A DNA stretch of 64,000 nucleotides from Blautia argi (GTDB lineage Bacteria; Bacillota; Clostridia; Lachnospirales; Lachnospiraceae), in contig NZ_CP030280.1 in assembly GCF_003287895.1 (NCBI RefSeq), positions 412,001 through 476,000 of the forward strand, written 5' to 3'. Position 1 is the stretch's first letter. The number at the start of each line of letters is the position of its first letter. Below, in pieces: positions 46,115-56,186 of the stretch. Under the pieces are notes generated by a model that saw nothing but the letters and a program-made list of their open reading frames with translations, was not told the origin of the DNA and did not search any database. The position numbers and the translations under genes are program-made.

Positions 46115-46180
46115 CAAAAGCAGAGAAAATGGAAGTACATGAAAGAAATAAAATATAAATAAATTAAATAAATATAAGAG

Positions 46181-46242
46181 AGGCTGCCTCAGAAGGTACA
46201 GGAAAAAAGACTTTCCATATACACTTTCCGGGGCAGCCTTTT
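46181..46242. terminator. Intrinsic terminator after the RNA region
   Basis: AGGCTGCC (46181-46188) pairs with GGCAGCCT (46232-46239), with an inner GGAAA/TTTCC stem, and T4 follows. It would end the riboswitch-RNA transcript and can also serve the convergent gene. Confidence 0.75.
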
Positions 46243-46322
46243 CTGCTTTATAGGAAATTTCATTTTCTATAAAGCAAAAACGCTTTGAGAGATTCTTTTT
46301 TATACGGTCAGAAGTGCAGACC

Positions 46323-47381
46323 TTATTGGAACTGCACTTCTAAAAGAACCGGCTGATGGTCGGTATAGGCAAAATCTGTATTGACAACAGAAATATCGGA
46401 AACTTTCAGATTGTCCGATACAATAAATCCGTCCAGAACATACACCTGAGAAGTTTCATAGGAGCCTGTATAAGGTGCATTTAACAGACGGCAGGTGGGA
46501 TAGCTGTCATCCACGGCAAAAGAAAAATGCTTTGGCAAGTCCTTGTGCTCAATCGTGCCAGGAACCCAGTTTTCAGTATCGTGAATCGGATAGCTATCCA
46601 TACCCTCAAAGGTCTGGTTAAAATCCCCTCCTGCAATGACATAATTGCCTGCTGCGTATTCCTCTGCCAGCTTCTTTGCCAGCATTTTGCTCTGTGCCTC
46701 TTTTCCCTCTCCGCTGTCATAGGCCTCCAGATGAAAATTAATCAGCACCAGCTCTGCATCTGTATCCTTTAGAGGAATGCGGGTTTCCAGCATACACCGC
46801 TTCAGATTGCAGGTTTTTATCGGCCAGGTAAAGGATTCCGGAAGGGAAATTCTGGAGGCAGAGTCTGCATGCAGGTCTGTCAGGGTAAGAAGTCCGCTGT
46901 TCACCTTTCCGATAGGGGGAAGGGGATATGGCACAAAATCACATTTGAAATTGCAGGCAAAGACACTGTCCATGTTGAGAGCGTTTTCATAGTATTCTGC
47001 TTCATTCAAATGATAGGAACGTTTGGAATCCGTGTCCACCTCCTGGAGGAAATATACGTCAGCAGGATTGTCAGACAGGATTTTTTCAATCCCCTTTAAG
47101 TTGTCCTGTACCTGCTTTTGGCTGTCCGGCTGTACTCTGGTTCCGCCGTCCATAAAGAAATCCTCACTTTTATCGAGTCCCGCATATCCGGTGTTAAAGG
47201 TCATAACACGAAAGGTAGCTTTATTGGAAAGAATCCGTGCGCCGGAAGGCGGGGGCAGGCTTTCTATCGGCCTGGGACGATATTCCCGAATAGTCAGCCA
47301 GAGGACGCCCAACAGCAGAAGAACCACTGCAAAAAGAAGGACAAATCCGGCTGTTTTCAGGATTGTTTTTGTTTTGTTCAT
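46323..47381 (-). CDS. Membrane-anchored endonuclease/exonuclease/phosphatase family protein
   Basis: A 352-residue protein with an N-terminal membrane helix (about 7-30) and an extracytoplasmic DNase I-like (EEP) domain. FRVMTFNTGYA has the first-strand Asn, FLQEVDTD the metal-binding Glu, INFHLEA and GGDFNQTF the central Asp-x-Asn, and TDHQPVLLEVQF the C-terminal Asp-His pair. These are all the catalytic residues of the fold. It could act on nucleic acid, phospholipid or inositol phosphate; the export signal argues for an outside target. The start at 47381 has GGAGGTG; an open frame further upstream lacks a site. Confidence 0.87.
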   Translation of the reverse strand: MNKTKTILKTAGFVLLFAVVLLLLGVLWLTIREYRPRPIESLPPPSGARILSNKATFRVMTFNTGYAGLDKSEDFFMDGGTRVQPDSQKQVQDNLKGIEKILSDNPADVYFLQEVDTDSKRSYHLNEAEYYENALNMDSVFACNFKCDFVPYPLPPIGKVNSGLLTLTDLHADSASRISLPESFTWPIKTCNLKRCMLETRIPLKDTDAELVLINFHLEAYDSGEGKEAQSKMLAKKLAEEYAAGNYVIAGGDFNQTFEGMDSYPIHDTENWVPGTIEHKDLPKHFSFAVDDSYPTCRLLNAPYTGSYETSQVYVLDGFIVSDNLKVSDISVVNTDFAYTDHQPVLLEVQFQ

Positions 47382-47472
47382 GGTAAGCACCTCCTGGAAA
47401 CATTGTAGCATAAGGGGTAGGGATTGAACACCCAAATACAGGGAGATTAGAAAGATTTTAGAATTTCCTGTC

Positions 47473-47501
47473 TTGACAAAGCAGTGCTTTGTGCTTATGA
47501 T
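47473..47501 (+). promoter_or_regulatory. Sigma-A promoter of the valS leader
   Basis: TTGACA (47473-47478), a 17-base spacer and TATGAT (47496-47501), directly upstream of the T-box leader. Confidence 0.75.
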
Positions 47502-47514
47502 ATTCCTCAGAAAA

Positions 47515-47785
47515 AGGTAATGAGAAAGAGGAGTACATTTTGGAAGCTGGCAGAGAGGACGATTCACAGGCTGGAAGATTGTCCGGGCAGGAAGAGATGG
47601 AAGGTAGCTTTTGAACCGGGAGGCTGAAGGATCAGACTGTCAGAAATACAGAGAAAAGGGTTTGGTAGGTTTCCACGCGTCGTCTGCGTTAAAGGACTTC
47701 AAAGTGATAAATTAAGGTGGTACCGCGATACGAAGTCGCCCTTTGTAACTATTTTTCAGAAGATGGTTATGGGGGCTTTTTTATT
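47515..47785 (+). promoter_or_regulatory. T-box leader controlling valS
   Basis: The T-box sequence AAGGTGGTACCGCG (47714-47727) is exact. It is preceded by a long stem I region with the AGTA turn (about 47533) and an AGAGAGG motif, and followed by a terminator: GTCGCCCTTTGTAACT pairs with GGTTATGGGGGC, then a T-run (47776-47782). Uncharged tRNA(Val) binding would favour the antiterminator and switch valS on. A possible specifier codon is GTA at 47604-47606, but this is tentative. Confidence 0.9.
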
Positions 47786-47826
47786 TCATAGGAAAATGTG
47801 CCCTATAACCAGAAAGAGGAGGAACT

Positions 47827-50475
47827 ATGAGCAAAGAGCTTGCAAAAACTTATGATCCGAAAGGATTGGAAGACCGTATTTACCAGAAATGGCTGGACAA
47901 CAAGTATTTCCATGCCGAAGTAAACAGAGATAAAAAACCATTCACCATTGTTATGCCCCCGCCAAACGTTACCGGACAGCTTCATATGGGACATGCCCTG
48001 GACGAAACCATGCAGGATATTCTCATTCGTTTTAAGAGAATGCAGGGCTATGAAGCCCTTTGGCAGCCGGGTACAGACCATGCAGCCATTGCCACTGAGG
48101 TAAAGGTTATTGAGAAGCTGAAGGAACAGGGCATTGACAAGAACGAAATCGGCAGAGAGGAATTCTTAAAGCATGCCTGGGAATGGAAGGAAGAGTACGG
48201 CGGAAAGATTATCAACCAGTTGAAAAAGCTGGGTGCATCTGCAGATTGGGACAGAGAGCGCTTCACCATGGACGAGGGCTGCTCAAAAGCTGTGCAGGAA
48301 GTCTTTATTAAGCTGTATGAAAAAGGCTATATTTATAAGGGCTCCAGAATTATCAACTGGTGTCCTGTGTGCCAGACTTCTATTTCTGACGCAGAGGTAG
48401 AACATGAAGACCAGGACGGATTTTTCTGGCATATTAATTATCCGGTAGTGGGAGAAGAAGGCAAATTTGTGGAAATCGCGACCACACGTCCGGAAACTCT
48501 TCTGGGAGATACTGCGGTAGCAGTGAATCCGGAAGATGAAAGATACAAAGACCTGGTAGGAAAAATGCTGAAGCTGCCTCTTACGGACAGAGAAATTCCG
48601 GTTGTGGCAGATGAATATGTAGACAAAGAATTTGGAACAGGCTGTGTAAAAATCACACCAGCCCATGACCCCAATGACTTTGAAGTAGGAAAAAGACACA
48701 ACCTTCCGGAAATTACCATTATGAATGATGATGCTACCATTAATGAGCTGGGCGGCAAATATGCAGGCATGGATCGTTATGAAGCCAGAAAAGCTATGGT
48801 AGAGGATTTAAAGGAACTGGGACTTCTGGTAAAGGTGGTTCCCCATTCTCACAGTGTAGGAACTCATGACCGCTGCAAAACCACAGTAGAGCCAATGATT
48901 AAGCCACAGTGGTTTGTGCGTATGAAGGAAATGGGCGAGGCTGCCATTGAAACACTGAAGGAAGGAAACCTGACCTTTGTGCCTGAACGTTTTGACAAGA
49001 TTTACATGCACTGGCTGGAAAATATCAGAGATTGGTGTATTTCCCGTCAGCTCTGGTGGGGACACAGAATTCCGGCTTATTACTGCGATGAGTGCAGAGA
49101 AACCGTTGTGGCAGCAGATATGCCGGAGAAATGTCCGAAGTGTGGCTGCACTCATCTGCATCAGGACGAGGATACCCTGGATACCTGGTTCTCCTCAGCC
49201 CTGTGGCCGTTCTCTACTCTTGGCTGGCCGGACAATACAGAGGAAATGGATTATTTCTATCCCACAGACGTGCTGGTAACCGGATATGATATTATTTTCT
49301 TCTGGGTGATCCGTATGGTATTTTCAGGCCTTGAACAGACCGGAAAGACACCGTTCCACCATGTACTCATTCATGGTCTGGTAAGAGATTCCCAGGGTCG
49401 CAAGATGAGTAAATCCCTTGGAAACGGTATTGACCCGCTTGAGGTTATTGACAAATACGGCGCTGATGCCCTGCGTCTGACTCTGATGACCGGAAATGCG
49501 CCCGGAAATGATATGCGTTTCTACTGGGAAAGAGTAGAGGCAAGCAGAAACTTTGCTAATAAGGTATGGAACGCGTCCAGATTTATTATGATGAACCTGG
49601 AAAAAGCAGAGGTTCCGGCAGAGATTGACCTTTCCTCCCTTACCAGTGCAGACAAGTGGATTCTCTCCAAGGTCAACACACTGGCAAAGGATGTTACAGA
49701 AAATCTGGATAAATATGAGCTGGGAATTGCAGTACAGAAAGTCTATGACTTTATCTGGGAGGAATTCTGTGACTGGTATATTGAAATGGTGAAGCCTCGT
49801 CTTTACAACGAAGAGGATACTACAAAGGCAGCGGCTCTTTGGACTTTGAAGACCGTGCTTGCCAATGCCCTGAAGCTTCTGCATCCATATATGCCGTTTA
49901 TTACAGAGGAAATTTTCTGTACCTTATGCCCGGAGGAAGAATCCATTATGATTTCATCCTGGCCGGAATTTAAAGAAGCGTGGAATTTCGCAGCAGATGA
50001 GGAAGCTGTGGAAATGATGAAAGAGGCGGTAAGAAGTATCCGTAATGTTCGCACAGGCATGAACGTACCACCAAGCAAAAAGGCAAAGGTTTATGTTGTG
50101 TCTGAAAACGAAGGGGTAAGAGAAGTATTTGAAAACGGGAAGGTTTTCTTTGCCTCTCTTGGTTATGCCAGCGAGGTGTTGGTGCAGGCAGACAAGACGG
50201 GAATCGCAGAGGACGCAGTATCGGCAGTGACCTCTGACGCAGTCATTTACATGCCTTTTGCAGAGCTTGTAGATATTGAGAAGGAAATCGAAAGACTGAA
50301 AAAAGAAGAGGAAAAACTGGAAAAAGAACTTGCGCGCGTAAACGGAATGCTGAAGAATGAACGTTTCATCAGTAAAGCACCGGAAAGTAAGGTAGCGGAG
50401 GAACGCGAGAAATTAGAGCGTTATACAAATATGATGGAACAGGTGAAGTTAAGACTTGCACAGCTTCAGCCTTAA
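47827..50475 (+). CDS. valS: Valyl-tRNA synthetase
   Basis: An 882-residue class I synthetase charging tRNA(Val). The HIGH-type motif is [12 protein letters not shown] near residue 45, and the KMSKS loop is [11 protein letters not shown] near 525. The CP1 editing domain (about 180-390) shows [14 protein letters not shown]. The C-terminal coiled coil (about 810-882) is the tRNA-binding arm typical of ValS. Length is normal. The gene is under the T-box leader immediately upstream and starts after AGAGGAGG. Confidence 0.98.
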   Translation: MSKELAKTYDPKGLEDRIYQKWLDNKYFHAEVNRDKKPFTIVMPPPNVTGQLHMGHALDETMQDILIRFKRMQGYEALWQPGTDHAAIATEVKVIEKLKEQGIDKNEIGREEFLKHAWEWKEEYGGKIINQLKKLGASADWDRERFTMDEGCSKAVQEVFIKLYEKGYIYKGSRIINWCPVCQTSISDAEVEHEDQDGFFWHINYPVVGEEGKFVEIATTRPETLLGDTAVAVNPEDERYKDLVGKMLKLPLTDREIPVVADEYVDKEFGTGCVKITPAHDPNDFEVGKRHNLPEITIMNDDATINELGGKYAGMDRYEARKAMVEDLKELGLLVKVVPHSHSVGTHDRCKTTVEPMIKPQWFVRMKEMGEAAIETLKEGNLTFVPERFDKIYMHWLENIRDWCISRQLWWGHRIPAYYCDECRETVVAADMPEKCPKCGCTHLHQDEDTLDTWFSSALWPFSTLGWPDNTEEMDYFYPTDVLVTGYDIIFFWVIRMVFSGLEQTGKTPFHHVLIHGLVRDSQGRKMSKSLGNGIDPLEVIDKYGADALRLTLMTGNAPGNDMRFYWERVEASRNFANKVWNASRFIMMNLEKAEVPAEIDLSSLTSADKWILSKVNTLAKDVTENLDKYELGIAVQKVYDFIWEEFCDWYIEMVKPRLYNEEDTTKAAALWTLKTVLANALKLLHPYMPFITEEIFCTLCPEEESIMISSWPEFKEAWNFAADEEAVEMMKEAVRSIRNVRTGMNVPPSKKAKVYVVSENEGVREVFENGKVFFASLGYASEVLVQADKTGIAEDAVSAVTSDAVIYMPFAELVDIEKEIERLKKEEEKLEKELARVNGMLKNERFISKAPESKVAEEREKLERYTNMMEQVKLRLAQLQP

Positions 50476-50491
50476 TAAGGAGAAGAACGCT

Positions 50492-52573
50492 ATGAAAGAA
50501 ACCAGAAAAGTATTAAGTATTAAGTATCTTAATATGTTTTCCGTTCCCCTGCAGATGCTTGCCGTCTGCATCGGGTACTTCTTTATAGAGGCAATTTCCA
50601 GACATTCCCTGTGGGAAGCCATGGATTTTATGAAGGAACGCCCTTTGGTGTTCCTTTATAATGCCTTTTTAATTTTTACCACAACCCTGATTGTATACCT
50701 GTTCAGACGGAGGGTGTTCTGGAGAACCATCTGTGTGATTTTCTGGCTGGGTCTGGGAATTATTAACGGTGTGCTGTTAAGCAACCGCGTCACCCCCTTT
50801 ACCGGTCCGGACTTGCATCTGATTACGGATGCATTTCAGATCGCAGACAGGTATCTGTCCCCGTTTTTCTTTGTGGTGGTAGTCATTGCCGCCATACTGG
50901 CAGTTATTGGACTGATTATTCTGTTTTTCAAGGGACCGAAATACCAGGGGAAAATGAGCTACAAATTAAATGTTCCGCTGATTTTAGCCGGAGTTCTGGC
51001 ATTTGCAGGAACCACAAAGCTGGCGCTTGACAAAAGAGTGCTGTCCAATTATTTCGGCAATATTGCTTTTGCCTATGAGGATTACGGCTATCCCTACTGT
51101 CTGGCTACCACGGTATTTAATACCGGTATCGGGCTTCCCAGAGGTTATTCAGAGGAGAGTGTTGAAAAAATTGACAAGAGTGAGGATACGCTGCCAAAGA
51201 CAGGAGAAAAACGTCCGAATATTCTGTTTTTACAGTTGGAATCCTTTTTTGACCCGGAGCTGGTGGAATACCTGGATATTTCCGAAGACCCGATTCCGAA
51301 TTTCCGCAAGATGATGAAGGACTATTCCTCCGGGTATTTCAAGGTACCGTCTGTAGGCGCAGGTACTGCCAATACAGAGTTTGAAACCATTACAGGAATG
51401 AGCATGCGCTATTTCGGACCGGGGGAATATCCCTATAAGAGCGTGTTAAAGGAAACCACCTGTGAGAGCGCGCCTTATGTGCTGAAGAATCTGGGTTACG
51501 GTACCCATGCGATTCATAATAATGAAGCCAATTTCTATGGAAGAAAAAATGTGTTTGCAAATCTGGGATTTGACAGCTTTACTTCCGAGGAATATATGGC
51601 AGAACAGGACGATACGAACCCAAACGACTGGATCAGAGATAAAAATCTGACAAAATATATTCTCCAGGCCATGGAGTCCACAGAAGGGCCGGATTATGTG
51701 TATACTATTTCCGTACAGGGACATGGAGATTATCCGGAGGAACCTGTGCTGGAAAATCCTAAGATTAAAGTCAGCGGTGCAAGCACTCAGGCTGAGAATT
51801 ACAAGTGGGAATATTACTGCAACCAGATTTACGAAATGGATCAGTTTGTAAAAGAACTGACAGACACTCTTTCAAAGCTTGATGAGGATGTGGTTCTGGT
51901 GATGTATGGTGACCATTTGCCTACCATGGGCCTTACGGTTACAGATATGAAAAATAAATATCTTTTCCAGACAGAATATGTGATCTGGGATAACATGGGA
52001 TTGGAAAAAAAGGACAAAAACCTGGCAGCTTATCAGATGGCAGCAGAGGTTCTGGACAGAGTGGGAATCCATGAGGGAAATGTATTCCGTTTCCACCAGG
52101 CAAGAAGAAACACCAAGAATTACCAAGTGGATCTGGAAATGCTGCAGTATGATATTCTGTATGGAGAAAAGTATATTTATGACAGGGAAAATCCTTTCGA
52201 ACGGGTGAAAATGCATCTGGGTGTGGAAGATGCACAGCTTGAAAGCATTCAGCAGATTTCAGAAAATCAGTATTATATCAAGGGAGCAAACTTCACACAG
52301 TCCGCATTTTTAGAGGTAAACGGCGAGCTTATAGAAGCGAATTTTGTAGATGAGAATACCCTTCTTGTGCTGGATACCCAGCTAACGGAGGAAGATAAGG
52401 TAGACGTTGCGATCCGAAGCAACAGTTCCACGCACAGGGTGCTTACAAGGACAGAAAAATATATCTACCATGAGCCTGAGGCAGGCAGCAATAAAGCAAA
52501 ATTAGAACCGATTATTACCGAAGAACCCGAAACAGAAGTAACGGAAGAAAGTCAGAAAGAAAAGGAAGAATAA
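50492..52573 (+). CDS. LTA synthase family sulfatase (polyglycerolphosphate/alkyl-phosphate transferase)
   Basis: A 693-residue protein with five N-terminal membrane helices (to about residue 180) and an extracellular sulfatase-fold domain (about 235-560). NILFLQLESFFDP supplies the first metal Glu, GAGTANTEFETITG the catalytic Thr, and MYGDHLPTMG the Asp-His metal site. Such enzymes polymerise glycerol phosphate from phosphatidylglycerol or modify surface polymers. A C-terminal IPT-like beta domain (about 580-655) and acidic tail are extra compared with LtaS of Bacillus. The start at 50492 is chosen for AAGGAGAA; the valS stop lies just upstream. Confidence 0.9.
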   Translation: MKETRKVLSIKYLNMFSVPLQMLAVCIGYFFIEAISRHSLWEAMDFMKERPLVFLYNAFLIFTTTLIVYLFRRRVFWRTICVIFWLGLGIINGVLLSNRVTPFTGPDLHLITDAFQIADRYLSPFFFVVVVIAAILAVIGLIILFFKGPKYQGKMSYKLNVPLILAGVLAFAGTTKLALDKRVLSNYFGNIAFAYEDYGYPYCLATTVFNTGIGLPRGYSEESVEKIDKSEDTLPKTGEKRPNILFLQLESFFDPELVEYLDISEDPIPNFRKMMKDYSSGYFKVPSVGAGTANTEFETITGMSMRYFGPGEYPYKSVLKETTCESAPYVLKNLGYGTHAIHNNEANFYGRKNVFANLGFDSFTSEEYMAEQDDTNPNDWIRDKNLTKYILQAMESTEGPDYVYTISVQGHGDYPEEPVLENPKIKVSGASTQAENYKWEYYCNQIYEMDQFVKELTDTLSKLDEDVVLVMYGDHLPTMGLTVTDMKNKYLFQTEYVIWDNMGLEKKDKNLAAYQMAAEVLDRVGIHEGNVFRFHQARRNTKNYQVDLEMLQYDILYGEKYIYDRENPFERVKMHLGVEDAQLESIQQISENQYYIKGANFTQSAFLEVNGELIEANFVDENTLLVLDTQLTEEDKVDVAIRSNSSTHRVLTRTEKYIYHEPEAGSNKAKLEPIITEEPETEVTEESQKEKEE

Positions 52574-52607
52574 AGGGAAAAACTTTTTGGCAAACCGACA
52601 TAATTTG

Positions 52608-52635
52608 CTTGCATATTGTCACCACTTCATTATAA
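52608..52635 (+). promoter_or_regulatory. Promoter for folC
   Basis: TTGCAT (52608-52613), a 16-base spacer and TATAAT (52630-52635). The -10 lies inside the left arm of a large inverted repeat. Confidence 0.5.
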
Positions 52636-52683
52636 TGGTAAGTGACCGTACAGGAAGTACAAAGCTCCATTACAATGAAGTGG
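52620..52683. repeat. 18-bp inverted repeat upstream of folC
   Basis: ACCACTTCATTATAATGG (52620-52637) and CCATTACAATGAAGTGGT (52666-52683) are inverted copies, 17 of 18 bases matching, 28 bases apart. The left arm carries the -10 hexamer, so a DNA operator is more likely than an RNA hairpin. Confidence 0.75.
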
Positions 52684-52721
52684 TACTTTGCATTACGGGC
52701 AAAAGACGGGAGGAAATCAAC

Positions 52722-54023
52722 TTGTTTACATACGAAGAAGCAGTAGCTTATATTGAAAATATACCGAAATTTACAACGAAAAATAAATTGGAACACACCA
52801 GGAAATGTCTGGATCTTCTGGGCAGTCCTGATAAAGATAAAAAAATAATCCATGTAGCCGGGACCAACGGAAAGGGAAGCGTCTGTGCGTTTCTTTCCTC
52901 TATGCTGGAGCAGGGGGGCTTTCGCTGCGGACTGTTTACCTCTCCTCATCTGGTGAAAATCAATGAGCGGTTTCAGATTAATGAAGTTATGATTTCAGAC
53001 GAGAGATTTACAGAGGCCTTTCTGGAAGTGAAAAATCTGGCAGACCGCCTGGTGGAAGAAGGAGATTATCACCCGACCTATTTTGAATTTCTGTTCCTTA
53101 TGGGAATGATTGTGTTCAGACAGGAAAATGTGGATTACATCATTCTGGAAACCGGGCTGGGAGGAAGACTGGACGCAACCAACTCTGTGACAAAGCCCCT
53201 TGCCTGTGTCATTACCTCAATCAGTCTGGACCATGTGGAATATCTTGGGGATACCATTGAAAAGATTGCAGGGGAGAAAGCGGGAATTATCAAAAAAGGC
53301 GTGCCGGTGATTTTTGACGGCAACCGAGAAGAGGCGGCAGCGGTGATAAAGGCAAGAGCCGAAGAACTGGGATGTCCCTGGTATGAAGTAAAGGAAGAGC
53401 AGCAGAACATGCTGGATTATACGCCAGAGGGAATCCGCTTTTTATCTGCTTCCGGAATTTACGGAGATACGGAGCTTTTTGTTCCTTTTATTGCCAGGTA
53501 TCAGATGATGAATGCAGCTTTGGCGCTGGAAACCATGGGCGTGCTGAGAATGGTACATGGTCTTCAGAAAGAGGCGTTAAAGGCAGGAATCTGCAGTACC
53601 AGATGGCAGGGCAGAATGGAAACTATTTTGCCGGGCGTGATTGTAGACGGGGCGCACAACGAGGACGGGATTGCCAGATTTGTGGAAACCGTATCCTATT
53701 TCCAGAAGGACTATCCCATTACTTTGCTGTTTTCTACCGTTGCGGATAAGGAGTTTCCAGATATGATAAAGAGAATCTGCGAGGGACTTGATTTTGCAAA
53801 TGTCATTGTCACGGAAATCTGGGGAAGCAGAAAGCAGTCATCCAGGGAGCTGGCAGAACTGTTTCGTTTAAATGGCTGTGAAACAGTGTTTGCAGAGCCT
53901 GATGCAGGGAAGGCTTTTGACCTGGCATATAAAAAGAAAAAGGACGGCTTGCTTTTTGTGGCAGGTTCGCTGTATCTGGCGGGGGAGATTAAGGATTATG
54001 TAAGGAGGAACGTACATGATTAA
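52722..54023 (+). CDS. folC: Folylpolyglutamate synthase/dihydrofolate synthase family
   Basis: A 433-residue ATP-dependent Mur-ligase-fold enzyme adding glutamate to folates. The P-loop is IHVAGTNGKGSVCAFLSSML near residue 44. TSPHLVKINERFQI is the folate loop, and LETGLGGRLDATN near 147 and SLDHVEYLGDTIEKIAGEKAGIIK complete the catalytic domain. The C-terminal Rossmann part includes DGAHNEDGI. The start is TTG at 52722, with GGGAGGA upstream and the family-typical FTYEEAVAYI opening. The open frame further upstream crosses the inverted repeat. It ends eight bases inside the next small gene. Confidence 0.95.
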   Translation: MFTYEEAVAYIENIPKFTTKNKLEHTRKCLDLLGSPDKDKKIIHVAGTNGKGSVCAFLSSMLEQGGFRCGLFTSPHLVKINERFQINEVMISDERFTEAFLEVKNLADRLVEEGDYHPTYFEFLFLMGMIVFRQENVDYIILETGLGGRLDATNSVTKPLACVITSISLDHVEYLGDTIEKIAGEKAGIIKKGVPVIFDGNREEAAAVIKARAEELGCPWYEVKEEQQNMLDYTPEGIRFLSASGIYGDTELFVPFIARYQMMNAALALETMGVLRMVHGLQKEALKAGICSTRWQGRMETILPGVIVDGAHNEDGIARFVETVSYFQKDYPITLLFSTVADKEFPDMIKRICEGLDFANVIVTEIWGSRKQSSRELAELFRLNGCETVFAEPDAGKAFDLAYKKKKDGLLFVAGSLYLAGEIKDYVRRNVHD

Positions 54024-54165
54024 TTATGAGGAAGAACTGAAAAAATTCCAGCCCTGTCTTGATGTAGATGATGCGGAAGGGGCGATTTATCATCAGGATT
54101 TGACCGATGTCATAGACATTTTGAAGGAAATGATAAAAGAGAACCAAAGCACTTCGGATAAATAG
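54016..54165 (+). CDS. 49-residue protein of unknown function after folC
   Basis: A short frame starting ATG at 54016 with a perfect AAGGAGG (54002-54008), overlapping the folC end by eight bases, which suggests translational coupling. The sequence is acidic and helical (INYEEELKKFQPCLDVDD, then TDVIDILKEMIKENQ). It contains one Cys and no membrane segment. It is followed within ten bases by the zinc-ribbon/TPR gene. No family is recognised. Confidence 0.65.
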   Translation: MINYEEELKKFQPCLDVDDAEGAIYHQDLTDVIDILKEMIKENQSTSDK

Positions 54166-54174
54166 GAGAAGATT

Positions 54175-55676
54175 ATGAATTGTATTGTATGTCATGCACA
54201 ACTGACGGCTTCGGACTATTGCCCAAAGTGCGGGTGCAATGTAAAAGCCCTGAAAAAGGTAAACGCGCTTTCCAATCTCTATTATAACCAGGGGCTTGAG
54301 AAGGCTCAGATTCGGGATTTGTCAGGAGCGATTACCTGTTTAAAGAGAAGTCTGAAAATGAATAAGCTGAATATCCAGGCAAGAAATCTTCTGGGGCTGG
54401 TATACTTTGAAACAGGAGAAGTGGTGGCAGCGTTGTCCCAGTGGGTAATCAGTAAAAATATGATGCCCCAGGGAAATCCTGCGGAAGGCTATATTGACAG
54501 GCTGCAGAAGAATGCCAACCGTCTGGACATGATTAATATCAGTATTAAAAAGTATAATCAGTGTCTGGAATATTGCAGAAACGGCAATCCGGATATGGCA
54601 AAAATGCAGCTGAAAAAAGGTGCTTTCCAATAATCCCAAGCTGATTAAGGGCTATCACCTTCTGGCGCTTCTTTATATGCAGGAAGGGGAATACGAAAAA
54701 GCCAGAAAGAGATTGAAGGCAGCAGCCCGGATTGATAAAACCAATACTACCACTCTGCGGTTTTTAAGGGAAATCGAGGAGCAGACAGGGCGGGCTACCA
54801 GTCTGGATTCCAGATTTAAGATAAAGGAAAAAGAGATAGAGAAAAAGGATGGAAGCGTGATTTACCGCTCTGGAAATGACACCATTATCCAACCGCCGGA
54901 ATACCGGGAAAAATCTATTACTAATACCTTGGTAAATCTGGTGCTGGGCCTTTTGGTAGGGGCGGCAGCCCTGTGGTTTCTGGTAGTTCCGGCAAAGACC
55001 CAGAAAATCAATCAGGCAGCAAATAAAAAGGTGGTAGAATACAGTGACAAAATGGCGACTCTGTCTGCAGAACTGGATCGTATGCAGAAGGATATGGACG
55101 CGTCCACGGATTCTGTCAGCACAGCGAAGAGCCAGATTGATGCAGCCAATGCCAAAGCCGCCGGCTATGAAAATCTTATCAAAGCATGGCAGGCCTACCG
55201 GGATGGCAGCTATGGCACAGCGGCCAATGCCATGGAGGGAGTTGCCCCGGACGCGCTCTCTGTAGAAGCGAAGGGCATGTATGACACCATTATGAGTGAA
55301 ATTGGCGGCACGGTGAAGGCAAATTACCAAGCTGCAGCAGGAAGCGCCATGGAAGCCGGGGATTATGACACCGCTATTTCCAATCTGGAAAAAGCCCTGG
55401 GTATTGGCTCGCAAGATAGCAATACCATGTTTAACCTGGCTCAGGCTTATGATAAAAAAGGAGATACCCAAAACGCAAACAAGTGGTATCAGAAAATTCA
55501 TAGATGATTATCCCGGCACAGAGGATGCCCAGAATGCTGCTGATTATATGCAGGCAAACGGCGGTCAGGCAGCAGATGCAGATGAGGGACAGGCAGATAA
55601 CGGCGAAGACGGAGAAGAGAACTCCGGGGAGGTTCAGGGCGCTTCTGAGGGAGAGCCTGTGACACAGGACGAATAG
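54175..55676 (+). CDS. Zinc-ribbon, TPR-repeat membrane protein, interrupted by two one-base shifts
   Basis: Three frames make one protein. Deleting one A of the A6 run at 54613-54618 and one of the A4 run at 55493-55496 gives 499 residues. An N-terminal zinc ribbon (CIVC and CPKC, residues 3-21) precedes cytoplasmic TPR repeats (about 30-215). One membrane helix follows (about 245-265), then a coiled coil (270-315), and outer TPR repeats up to YDKKGDTQNANKWYQKFIDDYP. The tail is acidic and low-complexity (Gly/Asp/Glu). The layout suggests a scaffold linking cytoplasm and envelope. The function is unknown. It lies just ahead of spoIIA, with a terminator between. Confidence 0.8.
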
Positions 55677-55704
55677 AATAAAAAACAAAAGAGAAGCCTT
55701 GAGG

Positions 55705-55780
55705 AAAAGGGGCTGTCGTAGCAGATGCAGATCTGAAAACAGAGAAATTTCGGAATGCAGTCTGGGCGGCAGCCCCTTTT
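55705..55780 (+). terminator. Intrinsic terminator before spoIIA
   Basis: A 13-14 base stem (55705-55718 with 55767-55780) ends in T4, with a long apical region. Confidence 0.75.
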
Positions 55781-55838
55781 CTGCAAAAAAAATTTGGATT
55801 GCACCAAAGGGAGCAGGTGCGGAAAGGGGAAGAAAAAA

Positions 55839-56174
55839 ATGGAAGAAACCATGGTAAAGCGGGGAAACAGGCTGATTGTCTATGTACCCAGAGAGCTGGA
55901 TCATCATTTTGCAGAGCAGATAACCGAGGAGCTGGACAGCGAGCTGGAAAAGGGTACGGTGCGGCAGTTGGTGTTTGATTTTTCAGCAACTACCTTTATG
56001 GACAGCTCAGGCATCGGTATGCTTATGGGACGGAAGCGGCTTTTAAGCTGCTGCGGAGGCACGGTAAGCGCCATTCATGTCAGTGACAGAATCTGGCGTA
56101 TTATGCAGCTTTCTGGAATTTACAAACACATGGAAATCAGTCAGGAAGCGGTGTGGAACCGCAAAATGCGATAG
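55839..56174 (+). CDS. spoIIAA: Anti-sigma-F factor antagonist SpoIIAA
   Basis: A 111-residue STAS-domain protein that releases sigma-F from SpoIIAB in the forespore. The phosphorylated serine lies in FMDSSGIGMLMGR (about residues 55-67), the universal DSSG motif, and FDFSATTFM precedes it. ATG at 55839 follows AAAGGGGAAG; an upstream open frame has no site and enters the terminator. It is the first gene of the classic three-gene spoIIA operon. Confidence 0.95.
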   Translation: MEETMVKRGNRLIVYVPRELDHHFAEQITEELDSELEKGTVRQLVFDFSATTFMDSSGIGMLMGRKRLLSCCGGTVSAIHVSDRIWRIMQLSGIYKHMEISQEAVWNRKMR

Positions 56175-56186
56175 GAGGGGAGAAAA

